In this document: in pieces, positions 56,963 through 64,000 of the stretch | How positions within the stretch are numbered: the first letter of the stretch is position 1 | Layout: each line of letters opens with the position of its first letter | Assembly (NCBI RefSeq): GCF_018332455.1 | Contig: NZ_BOPZ01000004.1 | Span: forward strand, 62,001-126,000 | Direction: 5' to 3' | DNA from: Clostridium polyendosporum | GTDB lineage: Bacteria > Bacillota > Clostridia > Clostridiales > Clostridiaceae | Length of the DNA: 64,000 nt | Made by a program: the position numbers and the translations under genes | Notes under the pieces: model-generated | Told to the model about the DNA's origin: nothing | Databases searched by the model: none | Seen by the model: only the letters and a program-made list of their open reading frames with translations

Positions 56963-58768
56963 TTATTCAACCTTAAGCACTGCCATAAATGCTTCCTGTG
57001 GTACTTCTACAGAACCAACCTGTCTCATTCTCTTCTTTCCTTCTTTTTGTTTCTCTAATAACTTTTTCTTTCTTGAAATATCTCCACCGTAACACTTTGC
57101 TAGAACGTCTTTTCTCATTGCTTTAACAGTTTCTCTTGCTATTACCTTTGAGCCTACTGTAGCTTGTATTGGAATTTCAAAAAGCTGTCTTGGAATAATT
57201 TCCTTAAGCTTTTCAGCAATACCTCTTCCTCTTTGATATGCCCTTTCCTTCGGTACTATCATTGAAAGAGCATCTACTGTATCTCCGTTAAGAAGTATAT
57301 CAAGCTTAACAAGTTCTGACTGAATGTATCCCTTTAACTCATAGTCAAGAGAAGCATATCCTTTTGTTCTTGATTTTAAGGCATCAAAGAAATCATACAC
57401 TATTTCATTAAGTGGAATATCATAGTTAATAACCACTCTTGTAGTTTCAATATACTGCATATCTAAGAACTTTCCTCTTCTATCTTGACAAAGATCCATA
57501 ACTGGTCCAACGTAATCTGTTGGGCTTATTATCGAAGCCTTAACCATTGGCTCCTCCATGTAATCTATTTCTGTTTGTGGAGGAAGGTTAGTTGGATTTG
57601 TAAGTTCGATAACCTCTCCATCTGTCTTTATTACTCTATAAATAACGGATGGAGCTGTTGTAATAATATCAAGATTGAATTCTCTTTCGATTCTCTCTTG
57701 AATGATTTCCATATGTAGTAATCCTAAGAAACCACATCTAAAACCAAAACCTAAAGCTACTGATGTTTCAGGTTCAAAAGAAAGTGATGCATCGTTTATT
57801 TGAAGCTTTTCAAGTGCTTCTTTAAGCTCTTCATACTTAGCACCATCTACAGGATATATACCAGAGAACACCATTGATATAGCTGGTTTGTATCCAGGAA
57901 GAGGTTTATCTGTTGGTCTGTTTGCTTCCGTTATAGTGTCACCAACTCTAGCATCCCTAACGTTCTTTATAGATCCAGTTACATATCCAACATCTCCTGC
58001 TCTTAACTCTGAAATAGGCATAAATGCTGGAGTAAACACACCTACTTCTGTAACTTCATAAACCTTATTTGTCGCCATAAGTTTAATCTTAGTTCCTGGT
58101 TTTACTGTTCCTTCTTTAACTCTTACGTAACATACAACTCCTTTGTAACTATCATAGAAAGAGTCAAAGATCAGTGCCTTTAAAGGTGCATCTTCATCTC
58201 CTGTTGGTGCAGATACCTTTTCTATGACTGCTTCCAATACATCTTTTATGTTTAATCCTGTTTTTGCTGAAACTAGAGGAGCGTCATGAGCTTCGATACC
58301 TATAACATCTTCTATTTCTTGCTTAATCTCATCTGGCCTTGCACTTGGAAGATCTATTTTATTTATCACAGGCACAATTTCTAAGTTGTTATCTAAAGCA
58401 AGATAACAGTTTGCAAGAGTCTGAGCTTGTATTCCTTGAGTAGCATCTACAACAAGTATTGCTCCTTCACAAGCAGCAAGGCTTCTTGAAACCTCATAGT
58501 TAAAATCGACATGTCCTGGAGTATCTATAAGATTTAAAATATATTCCTCTCCATTGTCTCTTCTATATACCAATCTAGCAGCCTGAGATTTAATAGTTAT
58601 TCCTCTTTCTTTTTCAAGCTCCATATTATCAAGAACTTGCTCTTCCATCTCTCTTTTAGTTAAAGTTCCTGTAGTTTCTAAAAGTCTATCTGCAAGCGTT
58701 GATTTTCCGTGGTCGATATGTGCAACGATTGAAAAGTTTCTTATATGTTTTTGTCTTTCACTTTGCAT
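56963..58768 (-). CDS. lepA: Elongation factor 4 (LepA)
   Basis: About 601 residues. G-domain motifs [30 protein letters not shown], then domain II, LepA-specific domain IV and the C-terminal EF4 domain ([40 protein letters not shown]). The ATG at 58768 has AGGA 8 bases upstream; one two codons earlier is also possible. Back-translocates or remodels ribosomes. Confidence 0.98.
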   Translation of the reverse strand: MQSERQKHIRNFSIVAHIDHGKSTLADRLLETTGTLTKREMEEQVLDNMELEKERGITIKSQAARLVYRRDNGEEYILNLIDTPGHVDFNYEVSRSLAACEGAILVVDATQGIQAQTLANCYLALDNNLEIVPVINKIDLPSARPDEIKQEIEDVIGIEAHDAPLVSAKTGLNIKDVLEAVIEKVSAPTGDEDAPLKALIFDSFYDSYKGVVCYVRVKEGTVKPGTKIKLMATNKVYEVTEVGVFTPAFMPISELRAGDVGYVTGSIKNVRDARVGDTITEANRPTDKPLPGYKPAISMVFSGIYPVDGAKYEELKEALEKLQINDASLSFEPETSVALGFGFRCGFLGLLHMEIIQERIEREFNLDIITTAPSVIYRVIKTDGEVIELTNPTNLPPQTEIDYMEEPMVKASIISPTDYVGPVMDLCQDRRGKFLDMQYIETTRVVINYDIPLNEIVYDFFDALKSRTKGYASLDYELKGYIQSELVKLDILLNGDTVDALSMIVPKERAYQRGRGIAEKLKEIIPRQLFEIPIQATVGSKVIARETVKAMRKDVLAKCYGGDISRKKKLLEKQKEGKKRMRQVGSVEVPQEAFMAVLKVE

Positions 58769-58897
58769 ATTCATAATCCTATTCTCAAGAACATAAAGTT
58801 CCCAGAACAGTTTTCACCCCCATGTATAATAAATCATGTAAAATTATATCACAGTATCCCGCTTATATGTCAATAAAGAACGATGAATACCCCACAT

Positions 58898-59287
58898 TTA
58901 TAATACTTGTTCTATAGTTCTATTAAATTTATTAATTACAAAATCTAATCCTTCTTTTGCTCCTAATAAAATATTTTCTGTTTTCTCACCAGTTTTATAC
59001 AAAAATTGCTTTATATTTCCTTGATTAAAATTAATTACTTTATCATATACCTCTATAGTTATATCTCCATCATAATTAAATATTTTAAATTCGCAATTAT
59101 CATTTAAAAATCCTACAAAATTATCACCAAATTCATCTTTTATGTTGTTTAATTCTTCCTGAGAAATAGCTACAGACCCTCCAATATTTTTACTAATGGC
59201 AGCAGTATTTGTGATATTAATCTTTATTATTCCCCATATTAAAAAAGATACAAAAGAGATTATTAATATTACGCTAATTTTTTTCAT
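58898..59287 (-). CDS. Small exported/membrane protein at the yqxA position
   Basis: 129 residues. One N-terminal membrane helix (ISVILIISFVSFLIWGIIKI), then a soluble domain with no cysteines. It lies between spoIIP and lepA, where B. subtilis has YqxA (DUF3679), also a short membrane-anchored protein. Residue similarity is not obvious, so the link is positional. Could be sporulation-linked. Confidence 0.65.
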   Translation of the reverse strand: MKKISVILIISFVSFLIWGIIKINITNTAAISKNIGGSVAISQEELNNIKDEFGDNFVGFLNDNCEFKIFNYDGDITIEVYDKVINFNQGNIKQFLYKTGEKTENILLGAKEGLDFVINKFNRTIEQVL

Positions 59288-59348
59288 AAAAAGAACACCC
59301 CTAATATTTACTATCTATAAGGATGTTCATTTTCCCTGATTTTATACG

Positions 59349-60425
59349 CTACCTTTTTTCATTTAAGTACTCTGCTATTATTCTAGCTATATACTTAGCA
59401 GATGCTTGGGATTCTTGAGCAGTATTAAGTTCTGCTCCCACCTCTATTAACACTGAATTCTTACTAAGTTTTTGATTAAAAGTATTTTTCCCTCTTCTGT
59501 ATGATACAATCCCTTTACAAAACCCTGGGAAATATTGTCTACCTAATTGATTTAACCTTTCAGCAGCTGCTGCATTATAAGTATAATATTGACTATTTTG
59601 TGCAGTTACAAACATTATCTTCGCGACATTTTCTCCATTAAGATTTGCTGTAACTGTCGCTTTATTACTAACTGAATCTCTATGCAGGTCTATTATAAGC
59701 TTAAAATCTCCATACTTTTGTAAATATTTTTTTACTGTAGTTTCTGATCTTGAATAACTATCCTCATAATTTAGACTATGCATGGTTTTATCATGTATTA
59801 CAGATATGCCGTAATTTTGCTCCAGTTCACTTTCTAATACGTTACCTACGCCAACTACACTATAATTTTCATCCTTAGAATCAGCACTTGCTGGACTATA
59901 CGCTTCAGTAGTATGAGTATGATAAATTAAAACTTCGGGTTTTGATTGATTTAATGTCTTCTTTAAATTCGGATTATATGCTGGTGAAGTCTTAATTGGT
60001 TTTGCAGGGTCGTTAATATTCTGAAGCTCCTCTGGATTTAGTTTTGCAACACTTCCATCATTGAGTTTAAAAGAATCAAATGTAGCAAAAGATTCCTCAT
60101 ATTCTATATGTGTTTCGTTAAATCTAAAATACGGTACTTCCATAGCAATCAAATTTGATGGATTAAAAAAATTTATGTTTAATTTCTGTGCTACTTCGTC
60201 TCTTAAAGATATTTTTTCTAAATTAATCCCATCAGCACTTTCTGATGTATTCTTAACCATTGGAATTGTAAGTTGTAACAGCTTTATATATATGTAATTG
60301 CTGTCTTTTATTGATGTTTTTATTATCCCACTAATAAAAACAATTAACACAATTACTATAACTGAAAAGGCTGCCGGCGGCTTCCACTTAGTGGTGTTCT
60401 TACTCCGCTGCGGATTAAAATACAT
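59349..60425 (-). CDS. spoIIP: Stage II sporulation protein P
   Basis: Peptidoglycan amidase of the engulfment machinery with SpoIID and SpoIIM. 358 residues. One N-terminal helix (FSVIVIVLIVFISGIIK), then the amidase domain with VLIYHTHTTEAYSP, LIIDLHRDSVSN and a C-terminal VLIEVGAELNTAQES. The His and Glu zinc ligands are present. Its ribosome site lies within a strong hairpin. Confidence 0.95.
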   Translation of the reverse strand: MYFNPQRSKNTTKWKPPAAFSVIVIVLIVFISGIIKTSIKDSNYIYIKLLQLTIPMVKNTSESADGINLEKISLRDEVAQKLNINFFNPSNLIAMEVPYFRFNETHIEYEESFATFDSFKLNDGSVAKLNPEELQNINDPAKPIKTSPAYNPNLKKTLNQSKPEVLIYHTHTTEAYSPASADSKDENYSVVGVGNVLESELEQNYGISVIHDKTMHSLNYEDSYSRSETTVKKYLQKYGDFKLIIDLHRDSVSNKATVTANLNGENVAKIMFVTAQNSQYYTYNAAAAERLNQLGRQYFPGFCKGIVSYRRGKNTFNQKLSKNSVLIEVGAELNTAQESQASAKYIARIIAEYLNEKR

Positions 60426-60428
60426 ATG

Positions 60429-60469
60429 TATCCCCTCCTCATATTAAATATTTATATGAAAAGGGGATA
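60429..60469 (-). promoter_or_regulatory. Hairpin burying the spoIIP ribosome-binding site
   Basis: In the transcript, UAUCCCCUUUUCAUAU (60469-60454) pairs with AUAUGAGGAGGGGAUA (60444-60429), 16 pairs including two G-U, with a 9-base loop. GAGGAGGGG, the Shine-Dalgarno, is in the stem, 3 bases before AUG. The two wobble pairs are mismatches on the opposite strand. There is no T run, so it is not a terminator. Confidence 0.6.
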
Positions 60470-60530
60470 AGCTTTATGTTATAAATGGACAAGTTTAAAA
60501 ATTTGAAATTAAAGAAAGTAAAATTGAATA

Positions 60531-60590
60531 GACATCAATCTTGCTCAGTTTCAGTGAGATTTTACTTTATAAAATAGCACCAAATAAATA
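60531..60590 (+). repeat. Terminator-associated repeat (family I)
   Basis: GACATCAATCTTGCTCAGTT, TCAGTGAGATTTTACTTTATAA, AATAGCACCAAATAAAT. It matches 62143-62201. Here it directly abuts the gpr stop, with no separate terminator stem. Confidence 0.65.
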
Positions 60591-60593
60591 TAT

Positions 60594-61568
60594 CTAATTC
60601 ATAAACTTCGTTATTTCTTCCATATCTAAATTAGGCTGTAATGCAAGATTTAAACCACTAGATATTATTTTTGATACTGAATCTATAACTATATCTACTT
60701 CCTTCGGAGTTACCATAAGATCTCCTACATGAGGATTAAGTAAAGTTCTAATTAATTGACCTTTTTCATTTTTATCTATAGATTTTAGCATATTATAAAA
60801 CTCGCCACCTGAAGAAGCTTGATTTATCATTTCATCTAATACTAAATCCATCGCATCACTAACTATAGTTGCCGCATCTACTACTGTAGGAACCCCTATT
60901 GCTATAACGGGTATTCCTAAAGTTTTTTCACTTATCTCCATTCTTTTATTTCCTACTCCAGCACCTGGTGAAATTCCTGTATTACCAATTTGTATAGTTC
61001 TATTAACTCTTCTAGTATTTCTTGATGCAAGAGCGTCTATACAAACTACAATACTGGGTTTAATTCTATCTACAACTCCCTTTATGACTTCTCCTGTTTC
61101 AATTCCTGTAATCCCTAAAACTCCTGGTGCAAGTGCACATACAGGTCTTACAGAATCATCTATAGCATCAGGCATAACTGATTTTAAATGTCTTGTTACC
61201 ATTATCTTTTCTACTACTTGAGGTCCTAATGCATCCGGTGTAACGTTCCAGTTACCTAACCCAACTACTAGTGCTGTTTTTGTATGTTCTATATCAATAA
61301 GTTTTTTAAGACTTTCAGCTAAAACATGTGCTACATTATCCATAATTTCTCCATCATAATGAGTAAATTCTGGAATATCTATGGTTATGTAAGTTCCCAT
61401 AACCTTCCCAATCATTCTAGCTCCCTCTTCATTTTTTACATTAACAGTGGTTATCTTTATATCATCCTTTTCCTCTTCTACTACTACTACTCCATCAGCC
61501 TCTCTTTTAAACTGTTCCTTATATATTTCACGTGCTTCAACTGCTAAATCTGTTCTAACATTTATCAT
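60594..61568 (-). CDS. gpr: GPR germination endopeptidase
   Basis: Degrades small acid-soluble spore proteins during germination. 324 residues. NVRTDLAVEAREIY at the N-terminus, TTVNVKNEEGARMIGK, VVGLGNWNVTPDALGP and VGVPTVVDAATIV. Only two or three residues precede the conserved NVRTDLA, so the autoprocessed propeptide of the Bacillus enzyme is nearly absent; clostridial forms are often this short. Confidence 0.95.
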   Translation of the reverse strand: MINVRTDLAVEAREIYKEQFKREADGVVVVEEEKDDIKITTVNVKNEEGARMIGKVMGTYITIDIPEFTHYDGEIMDNVAHVLAESLKKLIDIEHTKTALVVGLGNWNVTPDALGPQVVEKIMVTRHLKSVMPDAIDDSVRPVCALAPGVLGITGIETGEVIKGVVDRIKPSIVVCIDALASRNTRRVNRTIQIGNTGISPGAGVGNKRMEISEKTLGIPVIAIGVPTVVDAATIVSDAMDLVLDEMINQASSGGEFYNMLKSIDKNEKGQLIRTLLNPHVGDLMVTPKEVDIVIDSVSKIISSGLNLALQPNLDMEEITKFMN

Positions 61569-61688
61569 AACTTCACCCCTTAAACTATTATCTTTACTTT
61601 AATTTATTTTTTCCTTAAATTAAATTATTATTAGATTATGATAAGTCTTGTTATAAAATTGATTCTCTATATTTTTTAAATTTAACAC

Positions 61689-61717
61689 TTGAATTCACTA
61701 TTTATCAATGCTATAAT
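61689..61717 (+). promoter_or_regulatory. rpsT promoter
   Basis: TTGAAT (61689-61694), a 17-base spacer and TATAAT (61712-61717), followed by a leader of about 75 bases with a small GCAG/CTGC hairpin. Confidence 0.8.
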
Positions 61718-61798
61718 ATCTCTTGTTGAATATAAACTCGTACGCAGATTTCCCCAAAAACTGCAGAGGCCCTATTAAAATGAAGGGGGTGAACTGGA

Positions 61799-62062
61799 AT
61801 GGCAAATATTAAATCAGCTAAGAAAAGAATAAGAGTTAGCGAAAAGAAAACTCTAGTAAATAAAATAGTAAAGTCAGCTCTTAAGACAGCTATAAAGAAG
61901 TTTGAGGTAGCTGTTGCTGCTAGCAACGCTGATGAAGCTAAAGTTTCTTTCACTGGTGCTGTTAAGGCATTAGATATGGCTGCTTCAAAGGGAGTAATCC
62001 ACAAGAACATGGCTGCAAGAAAGAAGTCAAGATTAGCTGCAAAGTTAAACGCTATGGCTTAA
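61799..62062 (+). CDS. rpsT: 30S ribosomal protein S20
   Basis: 87 residues, bS20. [19 protein letters not shown] at the N-terminus and [21 protein letters not shown] at the C-terminus are standard. GGGGGTG lies upstream. It is the only plus-strand gene in this part, as in other Firmicutes. Confidence 0.98.
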   Translation: MANIKSAKKRIRVSEKKTLVNKIVKSALKTAIKKFEVAVAASNADEAKVSFTGAVKALDMAASKGVIHKNMAARKKSRLAAKLNAMA

Positions 62063-62068
62063 TTGATA

Positions 62069-62089
62069 AACCGGTCAAATTGACCGGTT
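62069..62089 (+). terminator. rpsT terminator
   Basis: AACCGGTCA-aat-TGACCGGTT followed by ATTTATTTTTG. Confidence 0.9.
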
Positions 62090-62142
62090 ATTTATTTTTG
62101 TTAAAATTTCTAATTATTTATATGGCAACAAATAAAGTTAAT

Positions 62143-62201
62143 AGACATCAAGCCTATTAACTTTAAGTCAGATTTCACTTTATGAAATGGCAGCAAATAA
62201 G
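62143..62201 (+). repeat. Terminator-associated repeat (family I)
   Basis: GACATCAAGCCTATTAACTT, TAAGTCAGATTTCACTTTAT, GAAATGGCAGCAAATAA. A partial second copy tail (ATGGCAACAAATAAA) precedes it at 62122-62136. It abuts the holA terminator. Confidence 0.7.
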
Positions 62202-62223
62202 AACTTGGTGATACCAAGTTCTT
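62199..62223 (-). terminator. holA terminator
   Basis: AAGAACTTGGT-gat-ACCAAGTTCTT, 11-bp perfect stem just after the holA stop. Confidence 0.88.
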
Positions 62224-62230
62224 ATTTTAA

Positions 62231-63259
62231 TTATACCCTTACAGTATCAATTAGCATTAATTCCATCTCTGTTTTCTTATGGAAACCAGTACTCTTTAAC
62301 CTTTTCTCAGTTTCTATACAAAGCTTCATACATTGCTGAAGTTGTTTATAAGAAAATTTTTTACTCTGTCCTATAAGCTTCTCACAAACAAAAGCTGGTC
62401 TTCTTAGCTCTCTTACAAAATCTTCTTTAGTTTTTCCTTCACTTATACCAACTTTAATTTTATATAGCATTAAGAATTGACTTTCTATCAGGGAAAGTAT
62501 GAGCATCATATTTTCCCCTTTGTTTAAAAGTTCATTAATAAGATCAACAGCCTTTTCAGGTCTTTTTTGAGAAATATAATCTACAAGGTCAAAAACATCA
62601 TCTTCTTCCTTATTAGGAAGCATTAGAGAGATATCTCCTCTGGTAATATCTCTGCCTTGTGTATAACTTATAATTTTTTCTATTTCTCTCTCTATTATAT
62701 CAAAATTATTTTCTACAGAGTCGCAGAAAAACTTTAATTCCACCTTACCTATTCTCTTACCTTTTCTTTCAAATATACTATTTACCTTTCTATAAAGCTT
62801 CTCCCCTCTTAACTTATCAGCCTTAATCAAAGTACAAGATTTATCAAGAGACATAATCTTTTTATTTTTCATTAGATTTTCTCTCTTATCATTCAATAAA
62901 TAATATAAAACTAAGATACAATGCGATGGGGTATTTTTAATATATTCTGTACATTGAGAGTAAAGTTTTGCTCCTAGACTATCAGTTTTTTCTCTTAAAA
63001 AATTTGCTCTATATATAATTACTACCTTTTTATCACTCATAAAAGGTAATGTTTCACATGCATTCATTATATCCTCAAAGGTAGTACTTACTCCATCAAG
63101 TTTTATCACATTTAAGTCTTTAAAAGTTTCATCAATTACGGTATTTATGATGTTCTCCACACTTTCCTTTATTAACATCTCATCCAAACCAGCAAATATA
63201 TAACAATTATCTAACTTATTATTCTTTAAATTACCTTCTAGCACCTCTAAATCAATCAC
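62231..63259 (-). CDS. holA: DNA polymerase III subunit delta
   Basis: 342 residues, clamp-loader subunit. Typical features: NCYIFAGLDEMLIKESVENI, VVIIYRANFL, a diverged ATPase core and C-terminal LIESQFLMLYKI, RRPAFVCEKL. It lies between rpsT and comEC as in Bacillus. Confidence 0.93.
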   Translation of the reverse strand: MIDLEVLEGNLKNNKLDNCYIFAGLDEMLIKESVENIINTVIDETFKDLNVIKLDGVSTTFEDIMNACETLPFMSDKKVVIIYRANFLREKTDSLGAKLYSQCTEYIKNTPSHCILVLYYLLNDKRENLMKNKKIMSLDKSCTLIKADKLRGEKLYRKVNSIFERKGKRIGKVELKFFCDSVENNFDIIEREIEKIISYTQGRDITRGDISLMLPNKEEDDVFDLVDYISQKRPEKAVDLINELLNKGENMMLILSLIESQFLMLYKIKVGISEGKTKEDFVRELRRPAFVCEKLIGQSKKFSYKQLQQCMKLCIETEKRLKSTGFHKKTEMELMLIDTVRV

Positions 63260-63284
63260 AACAATCCACCTTTCAATGATGATG

Positions 63285-64000
63285 TTATTTTATAGCAGTC
63301 AATTTATCTTTAGATAATCTAAAGGTTATATTATTATTTTCATTAAGCTTAATTATATCATAATAGTTATCAAAAGTTTTATTTTCTTTATTTTCAGTTA
63401 AGAAATACTTCTTATCACTACATATAACCCAAAAGCTTTTTCCATTATCATTGAAAGTTATTATATTCTTTCCAACTTTAAAACTACTTTTATTATAGTT
63501 TCTTAACACCTCAGTAGGTTGAAATTCTTTTTTCATATTTTCTAAATAATATGCATTAGAGACATCAGTTAATAGTAATCTATGAAAACCATATTCTATT
63601 AATATACCTTTTTCAAATCTTGAGTTTATATATGTTAATTTAGGATAGAAGGAAAATATAGATAAAATTGCAGCTAAGGTTAAAGCAATTGGCATTAGTT
63701 TAAATCTATCAAAGCCTTTTTTTGTCATAAAGAAACATATTAATACGGAACAGTAATGATAACAAATAATCGAATTCATATAAACTATAGGCAAAGAAAA
63801 CCAGTTAATGATAGTTATTCCACCATTTAGTGCAATAAGTAAAATTTTCAATCCATAACAGCATAGATTAAATAACAGTGGATTCCATATAACCACCAAC
63901 GCTATATTTCCAAGTATTACAATCCCAGTAAATATAGGTAAAATCAACAAGTTTCCCCATAAAAAGTTAGGGGAAAAAGTATTTATAGTCAATATTACTA
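63285..64000 (-). CDS. ComEC/Rec2-like competence membrane protein (5' end outside window)
   Basis: The frame is open to the window edge; about 238 residues of the C-terminal part are seen. Several membrane helices (NLLILPIFTGIVILGNIALV, LKILLIALNGGITIINW) correspond to the competence domain. The C-terminus after the last helix is a diverged beta-rich region without the HxHxDH metal motif of the usual metallo-beta-lactamase domain, so this may be a short or non-catalytic ComEC. Identification rests on membrane pattern and position next to holA. Confidence 0.7.
   Translation of the reverse strand, partial: VILTINTFSPNFLWGNLLILPIFTGIVILGNIALVVIWNPLLFNLCCYGLKILLIALNGGITIINWFSLPIVYMNSIICYHYCSVLICFFMTKKGFDRFKLMPIALTLAAILSIFSFYPKLTYINSRFEKGILIEYGFHRLLLTDVSNAYYLENMKKEFQPTEVLRNYNKSSFKVGKNIITFNDNGKSFWVICSDKKYFLTENKENKTFDNYYDIIKLNENNNITFRLSKDKLTAIK

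Noticed and set aside
60429-60469. Hairpin before spoIIP as the gpr terminator
   Set aside because: No T tract follows in the direction of transcription, and the stem includes the ribosome-binding site and ends 3 bases before the start codon.

Overview
The window is AT-rich DNA from an endospore-forming, anaerobic member of the Firmicutes, most likely Clostridium sensu stricto. Support comes from the sporulation genes (spoIIP, gpr, yqfC, yqfD, a CotS-type protein), pyruvate phosphate dikinase next to a CcpN-type repressor, the Clostridium/Bacillus order of housekeeping genes, strong AGGAGG-type ribosome sites and frequent TTG/GTG starts. I saw no rRNA, tRNA, CRISPR array, transposase or prophage gene.

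Layout. 1-6.8 kb is a copper/metal-stress cluster: csoR and copA (copA cut by the window edge) behind a CsoR-type operator, a two-component system, and a divergent HMA/SafE-like/cupredoxin multidomain membrane protein. 6.8-9.7 kb holds a small membrane protein, an AIM24-type protein, a LacI-family regulator and a truncated galT, which look like a decayed galactose locus. 10.1-17.2 kb is the dgt-dnaG-rpoD block with trmK and a Nif3-like gene. 17.4-33.4 kb carries a CotS-like gene, ppdK, ccpN, a DUF4342-type gene, then (leftward) mtaB, HIT, rpsU, yqeY, yqfC, yqfD, pgpH, ybeY, dgkA-PAP2, cdd, era and recO. 50.6-64 kb carries comEC (partial), holA, rpsT (divergent), gpr, spoIIP, a YqxA-position gene, lepA, hemW and hrcA-grpE-dnaK-dnaJ. 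From comEC to the Nif3-like gene the order follows the yqe/yqf region of Bacillus subtilis, with two main departures: phoH is absent between yqfD and pgpH, and about 15 kb of foreign context separates dnaJ from prmA.

That inserted block (about 35.1-50.5 kb) is a self-contained [NiFe]-hydrogenase island. It has a nickel/cobalt ECF transporter, hypF, two Tat-exported small subunits, one large subunit, its maturation protease, hypA, hypB, tatA, two divergent tatC genes, hypC, hypD and hypE. It can import nickel, build the NiFe(CN)2CO centre, process the large subunit and export the folded enzyme. Scars inside it (a short fragment with the large-subunit L1 motif between the two small-subunit genes, and a 5' fragment of the protease gene at its right end) show that small- and large-subunit genes were once duplicated and one copy was later mostly deleted.

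Intergenic spaces hold several dispersed repeats: a palindromic element found next to intrinsic terminators, a hairpin element with AAGTTGTTTATCT-type ends, and a pair of near-identical, structured elements of about 190 bp at 12.8 kb and 50.3 kb. The last pair is the best candidate for an undescribed structured RNA or small mobile element. Other signals include a likely CTG start codon for recO, a hairpin that buries the spoIIP ribosome-binding site, a perfect CIRCE element upstream of hrcA and a long palindrome overlapping the ccpN promoter.
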